NCBI GenBank assembly: GCA_964469555.1
Contig: CAYYAQ010000126.1
Location: forward strand, 1-14,894
DNA from: CAYYAQ01 sp964469555
Lineage (GTDB): Bacteria > Planctomycetota > UBA1135 > UBA2386
DNA: 14,894 nucleotides
Direction: 5' to 3'
Under the pieces are notes generated by a model. That model searched no databases. It was not told where the DNA came from and worked only from the letters and a program-made list of their open reading frames with translations. Every line of letters begins with the position of its first letter. The stretch's first letter is position 1. This document shows positions 1 to 8,761 of this stretch, in pieces. Both the position numbers and the translations under genes were made by a program.

Positions 1-1846
<1,846 letters not shown>

Positions 1847-1920
1847 CTGGGTCGGGTCCGCGCGATCGCGGAACCCCCAACAATATCGGGTCAGAAGGCA
1901 AGCCCCAGACCATAGTCCCG

Positions 1921-1950
1921 TTGACACCTTCCGGAATTCCCCTGTAGCTT
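1921..1950 (+). promoter_or_regulatory. Probable sigma70-type promoter of the 1983 gene
   Basis: A perfect -35 TTGACA (1921-1926) is followed after 18 bases by TAGCTT (1945-1950), a weak -10. Predicted start of transcription near 1957 leaves a leader of about 26 bases to the GTG at 1983. A short inverted repeat, TCAGG/CCTGA (1954-1968), sits at the predicted start site and could be an operator; that is inference only. Confidence 0.45.
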
Positions 1951-1972
1951 GTCTCAGGTTACCCCTGAACCC

Positions 1973-1977
1973 AAGGA
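1973..1977 (+). promoter_or_regulatory. Ribosome binding site that fixes a GTG start
   Basis: AAGGA lies five bases before the in-frame GTG at 1983. There is no ATG in this frame between the uvrB antisense region and the zinc ribbon itself, so this site decides the start of the gene. Confidence 0.6.
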
Positions 1978-1982
1978 TTGCA

Positions 1983-3611
1983 GTGACAAGACGTTCTTCC
2001 CGAAGGGCCCGCCAAGCACTAACCGATGCGGCGCACGATCAGGTTTCACCTCCACCCGGTGCCCCCACGGCACCCCAATCCCCGAGATTGTCCACGCCCT
2101 CCTCTGACCCATCGTCACCCTCGCAATCCTCGGAACGATCCCGGCGGAGCTCGCGGCGTCGCTCTGCCAACGAAGACGAGAAGGGCACCACCACCCGCCG
2201 CGGCACGTCCCGGCAAAGTCGCAGAGGCCAGCCCGATGGGGACCGCGAGAGCCGCAAACCGACGATCGGACGGGACGGCAAGGCGAGCATCTCCTGCCCG
2301 AGCTGCGCCGCGCAGTTCAAGATCGCCGAGGACAACCTCGAGATGAAGGTCAAGTGCTCGCAGTGCCACCGGACCTTCTTTCCCCTCGCCGCCGCGAAGG
2401 GCAGGCGCGCCCCGCCGAACCACACCCGACCGATCATCATGGGAGTCGTCGCCATCGTCGCGATCATCGTCGTCGGCTTGATCATCGACTCGCTGTCGTC
2501 GACGGGTGCCGACACCGGCCCGGCGGTCGCCGTGAAGCCAACGATCGAAGTCGGGAGCAAGACCAAGGAAGTCCGCGCCGTGATTGCGTGGGCGAAGGCG
2601 ATCGGAAACAAGGATCGACTCAACGCTGCGTTCAACACGGACATGGACACGATCCAGAAGAAGTTCGACATCGACAAGAAGAGCCTCTACAGCCGCAGCT
2701 TTGGCGAAGCGAAGAAGGTGATCGAGAACAAGGTCCTCGACACGTTGTTCTCCGCCACCGAGACGATCGTCTTCCGCGCGTACATACCATCGTACGGTCG
2801 CATCACCGATGAGAAGATGGTCGAGGACAAGAAAGGCACGGTCCGACTGAGCCTCTCCCCGCGGGACAGCAAGATCCACCGGGACAGCGCCGAGGTCCTC
2901 GTCTCGTACGAGTGGGACTCCGACGACCAGCGATTCAAGGTATACGGGTGGCGCGTCGTCACGATGGCGCGCGAAGACCTGCTCCTCGAGAAGATCGACA
3001 ACAAGAATCCCCGCAAGAAACACATCGCGCACACAGAGATCGGAAAGGCGGAGTCACGTGAGATCATTTTTGGCGGCAAGAAGCACCGGATCGAGGAAGC
3101 CGCACTCGTCCCCCTCAAGCACCTCGAGACCACATCCGAGGAGGACCGGAAGACGATCGATGCGCTGATCGCGAAACTCATCGACATCCAGGCGAGCGGT
3201 ATCCACTTCAACCGAGCCGACATCGCGCTCCAGAAATTCGGCAAGGCAGCAGTTCCGAGGATCTTGAACAAGATGTACGAGACCAAGATGGAGTCCCGGG
3301 ATGACGTGCTCGTCGTCAACCGGCTGTGCCGCTTCCTGCGCCACCTGACCGGCGAACGAAAGGGATTCAACCCGACGATCAACACACTCGGCGACTCGGA
3401 CGTCGGCGCCTCCGAAAAGGAAAGGGTCTCCGCGTTGAAACAGTGGTACGCCTGGTGGGGTCGCTACTACGACCGCGACAACTGGCAGAACATCGATTCG
3501 GACGACGAAATCGAGCTCACTTCGAAAGAAATCGAGGCCAAGCGAAAGGCAGAGGCAGAGGCCGCAAAGAAGGCCCGCGCCGAGCAACGCAAGAAAGCTC
3601 GAGGCAAATAG
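1983..3611 (+). CDS. Zinc-ribbon (MJ0042-like), single-pass membrane protein with HEAT-like C-terminus
   Basis: A 542-residue protein of unknown function. In order: residues 1-100 are Arg/Ser/Pro-rich and probably disordered; a zinc ribbon has C105-x2-C108 and C125-x2-C128; one membrane helix lies near 151-171 (IIMGVVAIVAIIVVGLIIDS); a middle domain follows; a helical HEAT-like region (about 391-500) carries an LTGERKGF segment followed by a Trp-rich QWYAWWGRYY; the tail is a Lys/Ala/Glu-rich coiled coil. The GTG start is chosen for its AAGGA site; the frame stays open upstream to 1701 but that part is antisense to uvrB. The ribbon probably faces the cytoplasm and the rest lies outside, an inference from helix placement. 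The next gene has the same layout and is a likely paralogue. No enzyme motif is seen; a role in protein-protein contact is a guess. Confidence 0.85.
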   Translation: MTRRSSRRARQALTDAAHDQVSPPPGAPTAPQSPRLSTPSSDPSSPSQSSERSRRSSRRRSANEDEKGTTTRRGTSRQSRRGQPDGDRESRKPTIGRDGKASISCPSCAAQFKIAEDNLEMKVKCSQCHRTFFPLAAAKGRRAPPNHTRPIIMGVVAIVAIIVVGLIIDSLSSTGADTGPAVAVKPTIEVGSKTKEVRAVIAWAKAIGNKDRLNAAFNTDMDTIQKKFDIDKKSLYSRSFGEAKKVIENKVLDTLFSATETIVFRAYIPSYGRITDEKMVEDKKGTVRLSLSPRDSKIHRDSAEVLVSYEWDSDDQRFKVYGWRVVTMAREDLLLEKIDNKNPRKKHIAHTEIGKAESREIIFGGKKHRIEEAALVPLKHLETTSEEDRKTIDALIAKLIDIQASGIHFNRADIALQKFGKAAVPRILNKMYETKMESRDDVLVVNRLCRFLRHLTGERKGFNPTINTLGDSDVGASEKERVSALKQWYAWWGRYYDRDNWQNIDSDDEIELTSKEIEAKRKAEAEAAKKARAEQRKKARGK

Positions 3612-3757
3612 GCGCGCGGGACGCCGATCCAGAGTACACCATGACATGGGTCCAACATTGACGTGAAGGTCGCCCCCCGGTCGCCAGCCGGTGGAGGTCT
3701 TTCGCTCTCTTCGTTTGGCCCTGAGAATGCCCCCTCACTTCCAACCCAAGAACTGAC

Positions 3758-4915
3758 ATGGCTCACCTCCCCGTTCAGTGCCAGAACTGTGGCGCTCGCT
3801 ACAAGATCCCCGAGACCTTCAAGAGTGACTCCGCCAAGTGCAAAGGGTGCGGCACGATGATCGACGTCAAGGCCGCGCGAGCGGCGGGCGGCGACAGCGA
3901 AGGAGAAGTCACTCCGGCGAGCAAGCCCGCACCGCGTACGACCGGCGGGACCCGCAAACCGAGGCAAGCGGCTGGCGCTAGCTCGAGGCGGCGCGGCGGC
4001 GGCGAAGACGGCGAAGAGACCGTCAAGGCAACCGCTTCCACTTCCATGCGCAGGTCGAAGCGGCGTGGTCGTCGCGGCGAAGACGGCGACGATAATGGTG
4101 AGGACGAAGAAGGCGGTCGGCGCTACGAGAAGAAGAAAGACAACACGCCCATGATCACCGGCATCGCGATCGTCGCGATGGTGATCGTCGCAGCCGTGTT
4201 CTTACTCACCTTTGATTGGGACGCCGCGACCGAGACAACCGACAAGAACGACAAGAACGACAAGACCGCCGAAGCCGCGAAGGAAGGCGACAAGGGCAAG
4301 ACCGACGAGGGCGCGGACACCGATCCCGACGCCGACAAGAAGACAGAGGAAGCTGACGCCAAGAAGGCCGCGGAGGACAAGAAGGCCAAGGACGCCGCCG
4401 CCAAGAAGAAGAAGGATGATGCGGCGAAACAGAAGGCTCTGGAAGCCGCCGCCAAGAAAGAGATCAAGGATGCCGACGACGTCTTCAAGCCCTTGAGCAT
4501 CCTCGAGAAACTGGACCGCCCCGCCTCGGTGACCGAGGAAGAGGAGAAGGAGATCAAGAGCCTCCTGGACGACCTCCGGACCGGATCCGGTCTCGCCGCG
4601 ATCCGCGCTCCGGGGAAACTCGAGGCGATGGGCTGGAAGATCCTGCCGCTCGTGGCCAACCGACTACTCGAACTCGACTACTCGGCGATGCAAGACAGCG
4701 AGTATTCCTACCTCCTCACCAACCGCGTCATCCTGCCGCTCACGCGCTGGGAGTTCGGTTTCCGCCAGGCCAAGCAGACGGACTCGTTCGAACTCAAGGA
4801 CGGCCACGAGAACGCGCTGCGGGTCAAGAACGTGCACATACACGCTCGGATCTATTGGAACTCGGACGAGGCTTGGGGGAAGTACAAGGCGAAGTACCCC
4901 GAGAAGTTCAATTAG
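3758..4915 (+). CDS. Zinc-ribbon, single-pass membrane protein, paralogue of the 1983 gene
   Basis: A 385-residue protein, function unknown. The zinc ribbon is at the extreme N-terminus: C8-x2-C11 and C28-x2-C31, the same 16-residue spacing as in the upstream gene. A basic, Arg/Gly-rich linker follows, then one membrane helix near 132-154 (MITGIAIVAMVIVAAVFLL), a highly charged Asp/Lys/Ala/Glu spacer (about 158-240) containing a DKNDKNDK repeat, and a C-terminal helical region (about 241-385). That region lines up with the upstream protein's HEAT-like part: APGKLEAMGWKILPLVANRL against the KFGKAAVPRILNKM segment, then LTRWEFGF against LTGERKGF. It lies 146 bases after the upstream gene, on the same strand; no terminator or strong Shine-Dalgarno is seen between them. 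The ATG is chosen because the ribbon starts directly after it. Cellular partner unknown. Confidence 0.85.
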   Translation: MAHLPVQCQNCGARYKIPETFKSDSAKCKGCGTMIDVKAARAAGGDSEGEVTPASKPAPRTTGGTRKPRQAAGASSRRRGGGEDGEETVKATASTSMRRSKRRGRRGEDGDDNGEDEEGGRRYEKKKDNTPMITGIAIVAMVIVAAVFLLTFDWDAATETTDKNDKNDKTAEAAKEGDKGKTDEGADTDPDADKKTEEADAKKAAEDKKAKDAAAKKKKDDAAKQKALEAAAKKEIKDADDVFKPLSILEKLDRPASVTEEEEKEIKSLLDDLRTGSGLAAIRAPGKLEAMGWKILPLVANRLLELDYSAMQDSEYSYLLTNRVILPLTRWEFGFRQAKQTDSFELKDGHENALRVKNVHIHARIYWNSDEAWGKYKAKYPEKFN

Positions 4916-5084
4916 CCGTCCCCCCGTCTCCTACACCCTACCGCCTACGGCCATCGCGCCGCTCACAACGCGGCAGGTCCGGGACCGCACCGGCTCAGCA
5001 CCGCAGGGTCGACCGCACGCCCCCTCTCGGAACCAGGTTGCGGGAGCCAGGACCAACTCCGCGCCGGGGCGCTGACCCCCGCGC

Positions 5085-6794
5085 CTACCAAGCCGCTGCC
5101 GCCCCCCCCGACCGCGGATCCGCCGCCGCAACCCGCAACCCGTCACCCCGCACCTCGATCGCCTGACACCGGCCAATCCCGCTGGCCTTCTCGGCGAAGC
5201 GATGTCCACGCCTCCTCAACCCCTTGCGCACATCCACACTCAGCGCCGCCGCCTCGAAGAACAAGTGCTTCGGCTTCCACTGGTGATGCACCCGCGGCGT
5301 GCGGACGGCGACATCCACCGCAAGCTCGTGATCCACGACGTTCATGATCACCTGCAACACCGTACTGATGATCCGCCCGCCACCCGGACTCCCCAACACC
5401 AGCCGCAACTTGCCATCCTTGACCACGATCGTCGGCGTCATCGACGACAACATTCTCTTGCCGGGCGCGATCGCGTTCGCCACGCCACCCACCAACCCAA
5501 ACTGATTCGGGACACCGGGCTTGGCACTGAAGTCATCCATCTCGTTGTTGAGCAGGAAGCCCAACCCATCGACCACCAGCCCGCTACCAAACGATGAGTT
5601 GATCGTCGTCGTGCACGACACCGCATTGCCTGCCGCATCCACGACCGAGAAGTGCGTCGTGTCGCCGGATTCCTTCGCTCCTTTCGGGCGACCCGGCTCG
5701 ACGTCCGTGGACTTGTCCGGATCGATCGAGGCCCGCAGCTTCTCTGCGTACTCTTTCGTGATCATCCGCGCCTGGGGAACCTTGTAGAACCCGGGATCAC
5801 CGAGCCATTTCGAACGATCTGCGTAACCACGCTTCATCGCTTCCGCCATGTAGTGCACGGTCTCGCTGCTCAAGAGACCGCTTCGCCCGATGTCGTACCC
5901 CTCGAGGATGTTGAGCATCTGGATCACCGCGATACCGCCAGAGGACACCGGGGGCATCGACAGGATCTCGTGACCCCGGTACGTCCCGCGCACTGGCTTG
6001 CGCCATAGCGGTCGGTACTGCGCCATGTCTTTCTCGGTGATCAAACCACCGGCCTTGTGCATGTGCGCGGCGAACAACCGCGCCGTCTCACCCTTGTAGA
6101 ATCCGTCGAAGCCATTCTCAGCCAGCCGCGAGAGAGTGTCCGCGAGGTCCTTCTGCACGAGCTTCATGCCCTGGGACAGCGGCTTGCCGTCGCGGAAGAA
6201 CACCCGCTTCGTGGTCGGGAAGCGGCCGAGAATGTCCGCCTTGGCGCGCAACCCGTCGGCGAGGAAGTGGTCGACTTCGAACCCTTCTCGCGCCAGGCGG
6301 ATCGCCGCCGCGACGAGTCCCTTGAACGGCTTGCTGCCGAACTTCTCGTGGACCGCGAGCAACCCCGCCGGGCTGCCGGGCACGCCGCCGGCCAGGGATC
6401 CCCAGAGACTCGTCTCCGGATCGACCGAGCCGTCCTTGCGAAGATACATGTCCCGGTGCGCTGCGGCGGGCGCCACCTCGCGGTAGTCCAGCGCTGCGGT
6501 CTGCCCGTCGGCCATGCGGATCACCATGAACCCGCCACCGCCGAGATTGCCCGCCGAAGGGTGGGTCACGGCGAGCGTCAGCGCCACGGCGACCGCGGCG
6601 TCGATCGCGTTGCCGCCGGCCTTCATCACCTGCAACCCAACACGGGTGGCGTGCTTCTCCGCGCTCACGACCGCGCCGTGCATTCCCTTGGCGACGAGGT
6701 CGTTGGGCGGATGAACCGCGAGATTCGCCGGCGGTGGCGAAGCGGCCAGGAACACGATGCCGAGGGGGATCATCTTCCGGGAAACGCCCACCAT
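5085..6794 (-). CDS. ggt: Gamma-glutamyltranspeptidase (glutathione hydrolase) precursor
   Basis: GGT is an Ntn-hydrolase that cleaves the gamma-glutamyl bond of glutathione and related peptides, usually in the periplasm. The 569-residue length fits the family. The self-cleavage site and nucleophile are in GDTTHFSVVD, with Thr379 as new N-terminus of the small subunit; the equivalent of E. coli Thr409 is Thr397. The oxyanion Gly pair is in GSPGGGRI (471-472), and the gamma-glutamate-binding Arg is R105 in LDYREVAP. The lid-loop PGVPNQFGLVGG is kept, as in E. coli GGT. The N-terminus (RKMIPLGIVFLAAS) is a short signal-peptide-like segment. The start is set by a strong AGGAGGT (6802-6808 on the complement) seven bases ahead. 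It follows the NIL gene after 33 bases, so the two are probably cotranscribed. Family assignment is certain; physiological substrate is inferred. Confidence 0.97.
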   Translation of the reverse strand: MVGVSRKMIPLGIVFLAASPPPANLAVHPPNDLVAKGMHGAVVSAEKHATRVGLQVMKAGGNAIDAAVAVALTLAVTHPSAGNLGGGGFMVIRMADGQTAALDYREVAPAAAHRDMYLRKDGSVDPETSLWGSLAGGVPGSPAGLLAVHEKFGSKPFKGLVAAAIRLAREGFEVDHFLADGLRAKADILGRFPTTKRVFFRDGKPLSQGMKLVQKDLADTLSRLAENGFDGFYKGETARLFAAHMHKAGGLITEKDMAQYRPLWRKPVRGTYRGHEILSMPPVSSGGIAVIQMLNILEGYDIGRSGLLSSETVHYMAEAMKRGYADRSKWLGDPGFYKVPQARMITKEYAEKLRASIDPDKSTDVEPGRPKGAKESGDTTHFSVVDAAGNAVSCTTTINSSFGSGLVVDGLGFLLNNEMDDFSAKPGVPNQFGLVGGVANAIAPGKRMLSSMTPTIVVKDGKLRLVLGSPGGGRIISTVLQVIMNVVDHELAVDVAVRTPRVHHQWKPKHLFFEAAALSVDVRKGLRRRGHRFAEKASGIGRCQAIEVRGDGLRVAAADPRSGGAAAAW

Positions 6795-6827
6795 GTTATC
6801 TACCTCCTGGCCACTCGCCTCGAGCGT

Positions 6828-7052
6828 CTATTCCTGTTCGGTCACCTTGATGCCCTGTTCGGCGAGATAGGTGATCGCTTCCTGGATCACCGCATCGTCG
6901 CCTTCGACCTCGAGCACTACGAATCCGCCTTCATCAGTCACCGATGCGGCGCGGATGTTGGTCACGACATCGAACTTGCGTGCGAGCAAGTAGAGGAGTG
7001 GTTCCTTGACCAGACCCTGGGAAAACTCAAAATGTATGGTCTTCTTCGTCAT
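6828..7052 (-). CDS. Small stand-alone NIL-domain protein
   Basis: The ATG at 7052 gives 74 residues beginning MTKKTIHFEF. The pattern FSQGLVKEPLLYLLARKFDV, then NIRAASVTDEGGF, then a VLEVEGDD strand and a helix ending AEQGIKV, is that of the NIL domain, the ferredoxin-like fold at the C-terminus of MetN methionine-transporter ATPases. Single-domain NIL proteins also occur in sulfur-metabolism settings. The domain fills the whole protein. The frame is open for 26 more codons to 7130, but those residues do not fit the domain and cover a leader hairpin. No clear Shine-Dalgarno is seen. It lies 33 bases upstream of ggt on the same strand, so a shared link to sulfur amino acid or glutathione handling is plausible but inferred. 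A ligand-sensing role is unproven. Confidence 0.85.
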   Translation of the reverse strand: MTKKTIHFEFSQGLVKEPLLYLLARKFDVVTNIRAASVTDEGGFVVLEVEGDDAVIQEAITYLAEQGIKVTEQE

Positions 7053-7059
7053 CTCAACT

Positions 7060-7085
7060 GAAGGTGTCCAGACAAGACACCCTTC
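7060..7085 (-). promoter_or_regulatory. Leader hairpin ahead of the NIL-ggt operon
   Basis: GGTGTC and GACACC form a 6-bp stem around a 7-base loop, and the pairing extends by AAG/CTT past a single bulged C. The structure begins only eight bases before the NIL start codon, where it could overlap the ribosome binding region. A translational control role is inference; no known riboswitch class was recognised. Confidence 0.3.
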
Positions 7086-7175
7086 GATAGCCCTCGAATG
7101 TTCGGCGCTTCCGGAAATCGGACTGCTCAATTTAGGGCCTTTCCGGTGTCGAGGGAAAGAACTAATCCTCGGCCC

Positions 7176-7204
7176 TTGAACCCACCTCTGGAGCTTCCTA
7201 ACTT
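7176..7204 (+). promoter_or_regulatory. Probable promoter of tRNA-Cys
   Basis: TTGAAC (7176-7181), a 17-base spacer and TAACTT (7199-7204). The expected transcription start near 7211 is seven bases ahead of the mature tRNA 5' end, as is usual for tRNA promoters. The -10 resembles the TAGCTT proposed at 1945. Confidence 0.45.
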
Positions 7205-7217
7205 CCGGACTCGACGC

Positions 7218-7291
7218 GGTGCCTTGGCCGAGTGGTTAGGCAACGGATTGCAAATCCGTGCACATCGGTTCGATTCCGGTAGGCACCTCCA
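7218..7291 (+). tRNA. tRNA-Cys (anticodon GCA)
   Basis: A 74-base cloverleaf with the 3' CCA encoded. The acceptor arms GGTGCCT and AGGCACC pair; the anticodon stem ACGGA/TCCGT closes the loop TTGCAAA, giving anticodon GCA; the T-arm contains GGTTCGATTCC. The discriminator base is T (7288), which is the identity base expected of tRNA-Cys. Confidence 0.97.
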
Positions 7292-7295
7292 TCAT

Positions 7296-7334
7296 AAGTC
7301 GCCCCCTGGCACCGCGCAGGGGGCGACTTCTTGT
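7296..7334 (+). terminator. Intrinsic terminator downstream of tRNA-Cys
   Basis: A perfect 13-bp stem, AAGTCGCCCCCTG (7296-7308) with CAGGGGGCGACTT (7317-7329), surrounds an 8-base loop and begins four bases after the tRNA CCA. The trailing CTTGT is only moderately T-rich. Stem length and position make a terminator the most likely role. Confidence 0.85.
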
Positions 7335-7347
7335 ACGCTGCACACCT

Positions 7348-7779
7348 ATGTCACGCTCGCAACACTGTCAGACACGGATGCGTAGACCCCACCTCGGAAC
7401 GACGGTCTTGTTGGCAGCGCTCATCACCGGGTGCATGGCGACGCAGGCAGCAATCCTCCGCCTCCCCGTGAAGATCGACGACGGACACCCGGGCGGACTC
7501 GCGATCGTGCGCGTGCCGCTAGCAACATTGCAAACCAGACTCGAGGGGTTCGACGCGCAGCACGCCGCGTACTTCTTTCGCGGTCGCGAACCAATCGCGC
7601 ACGCTTACGAAGACACCGACGACGACGGACAACCCGATATCCTCGTCGTGAAGATTCCCAGCGACGGCAAGGAACACTGGATCGTCATCGTCTGTCCGGG
7701 GAAATCGAGTTCCGCTCCTCTCCCTGACGGCGGTAGCGCCCTCGGCGTCCACGCCGACTTCAGCCTCTCGACGAACTGA
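7348..7779 (+). CDS. Small predicted lipoprotein with one Asp-rich calcium-binding-like loop
   Basis: A 143-residue protein from the ATG at 7348; function unknown. A type II signal peptide is visible: hydrophobic TTVLLAALITGC with lipobox I-T-G-C. An internal ATG at 7378 would put this cysteine at position 19 and gives a tidier signal, so it is a serious alternative start. The longest frame begins at 7258 but that is inside tRNA-Cys. The mature part starts LRLPVKIDDGHPGG and holds an Asp-rich loop, EDTDDDGQPDILVV, followed by a predicted strand. This layout resembles the N-terminal part of DUF4861-type proteins, where an Asp-rich DDxDGDGxPDE loop follows similar strands, but the resemblance is weak. 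No Shine-Dalgarno is evident. Its 3' end overlaps the convergent DJ-1 remnant by 20 bases. Confidence 0.7.
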   Translation: MSRSQHCQTRMRRPHLGTTVLLAALITGCMATQAAILRLPVKIDDGHPGGLAIVRVPLATLQTRLEGFDAQHAAYFFRGREPIAHAYEDTDDDGQPDILVVKIPSDGKEHWIVIVCPGKSSSAPLPDGGSALGVHADFSLSTN

Positions 7780-8344
7780 ATGGCGCTCCGAGGATCATCG
7801 GACCCGGCAGCGACGCGGCGGCCTCCGCGTCGACCAACCGCGCGACGAGCGCGAATTCGAACGCCGTTCCCGGCCCCTGACTCGTGATCAGCCCCGGAGT
7901 GTCGACGACCCTACCCTCCGTCAGGACCCCGTGCGCGCCGACGACGTCCGCGACCGACGGGTGGCACGTCATCGGTAGACCAGCAGCGATGCCATGTCTC
8001 GCCAGAGCGAGAGGCGCGGCGCCGATCGCCGCAACCGCAAGCCCCGCCTCCACCTGACTCTTCAGCAACTCCCCCACCCGCACCGAGTCGGCGAGTTCGT
8101 GCGTGCCGGCGAGCCCGCCCGGGAGGACGATTACATCGAAATCCCCCTCGACCGCTGCCAGATCACGGTCGGGCACCAGCCGGACGCCGCGGCTGCACGT
8201 CACCGGGTCGGGCCCGGCGATCCCGGCCAAGGGTGACCTCGATCCCCCCTCGCCGCAGCACGTCCACGATGATCGTGACCTCCATCTCTTCAGCGCCTCT
8301 TGCGAGGAGGACGAGCGCGCGAGGAGTGTCGGTGTGCGTCGCAC
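7760..8344 (-). pseudogene. DJ-1/PfpI (YajL-like) family gene, frameshifted and without its catalytic Cys
   Basis: The C-terminal two-thirds, from LAGIAGPDPVTCSRGVRL to the stop at 7760, matches the DJ-1/PfpI family (VIVLPGG, TCHPSV, LITSQGPGTAFEFAL). The N-terminal part, RALVLLARGAEEMEV and then TIIVDVLRRGGIEVTL, is in a different frame. Removing one A at 8229-8230 (an extra T in CTTGGCC on the coding strand) would join them as VTLAGIAG. The N-terminal frame has no ATG, GTG or TTG at a sensible place; the only GTG (8344) is in the other frame. At the nucleophile elbow, where E. coli YajL has AAICAAP, this has AAIGAAP, a Gly encoded by GGC. The conserved Glu (GAEE) remains. Loss of the nucleophile, frame and start together suggests decay. 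Sequencing error could explain the frameshift but not readily the Cys loss. Confidence 0.75.
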
Positions 8345-8384
8345 CTGCCTTGGGTAGGAGGATTCGGAATTCGTCGGAGAACGG

Positions 8385-8392
8385 AATATACT
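8385..8392. promoter_or_regulatory. Possible overlapping -10 elements for divergent genes
   Basis: On the plus strand TATACT (8387-8392) lies 11 bases before the ATG of the small membrane protein gene. On the minus strand the same site reads TATATT (8390-8385), pointing towards the DJ-1 remnant. No convincing -35 was found for either, so this is tentative. Confidence 0.25.
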
Positions 8393-8403
8393 TTCCCAGC
8401 CCA

Positions 8404-8592
8404 ATGGCGAAGAAACTGCTCTGCTACCTGATCTTCTTCGTGTTGGAGACCCTGATCGTACTGGGCTCCACCGTGGCCGTGGTCTGCCTCTACTTACCCT
8501 TCGTAGGCCTGAAGGCGATCGTGCTGACGGCGATGGGAAAATCCTCCTCGAAGGCGCCGCCCGAGCCTTCAATCCCGGAGACGAACGCCTAG
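8404..8592 (+). CDS. Small hydrophobic membrane protein
   Basis: A 62-residue protein beginning MAKKLLCYLIFFVLETLIVL. Positively charged residues 3-4 precede a continuous hydrophobic stretch to about residue 34, long enough for one long or two short membrane helices, followed by KAIVLTAMGK and a hydrophilic Ser/Lys/Pro tail. The frame is open upstream to 8233, but that part is antisense to the DJ-1 gene, so the ATG at 8404 is preferred. No Shine-Dalgarno is seen within 15 bases; a TATACT box 11 bases ahead leaves room for only a very short leader. No family was recognised. The hydrophobic pattern and charge distribution support a real gene, but function cannot be named. Confidence 0.65.
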   Translation: MAKKLLCYLIFFVLETLIVLGSTVAVVCLYLPFVGLKAIVLTAMGKSSSKAPPEPSIPETNA

Positions 8593-8627
8593 CCACGGAT
8601 CCGGCGTTGCATCGACGCGCCGGCAGA

Positions 8628-8742
8628 CCACAATCCTGGCAGCGCCAACTCGACGCGGGGATGGCGGAATTGGCAGACGCAGCGGACTTAAAATCCGCAG
8701 TCCATAAAGGACGTGAGGGTTCGAGTCCCTCTCCCCGCACCA
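8628..8742 (+). repeat. 115-bp direct repeat, copy 1, carrying tRNA-Leu
   Basis: Matches 11900-12014 over 115 bases with one difference (C8654 versus T11926). The identity covers 27 bases upstream of the tRNA plus the entire tRNA, and ends at the last A of CCA. Sequences on both sides differ between copies. The copies are 3272 bases apart. Confidence 0.95.
8655..8742 (+). tRNA. tRNA-Leu (anticodon TAA), copy 1
   Basis: An 88-base class II tRNA with encoded CCA. Acceptor GCGGGGA pairs with TCCCCGC, the anticodon stem GCGGA/TCCGC closes the loop CTTAAAA (anticodon TAA), a long variable arm follows (CAGTCCATAAAGGACGTG region), and the T-arm has GGTTCGAGTCC. Discriminator A fits leucine. The sequence is identical to the copy at 11927. 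The HNH gene converges on it from 20 bases downstream. Confidence 0.97.
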
Positions 8743-8761
8743 TCTTACATCGGTTCACTAT

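Noticed and set aside
7053..7130. 26-codon N-terminal extension of the NIL protein
   Set aside because: Not part of the NIL domain and covers a leader hairpin; the ATG at 7052 gives a complete single domain.
7258..7347. N-terminal extension of the 7348 lipoprotein
   Set aside because: It runs through tRNA-Cys and its terminator hairpin.
8345..8758. Extension of the DJ-1 frame beginning MNRCKMVRGEGLEPSRP
   Set aside because: It is the antisense of tRNA-Leu and of the 8404 gene; the VRGEGLEPSRPLWTADFKSA peptide is a known spurious translation of tRNA-Leu.
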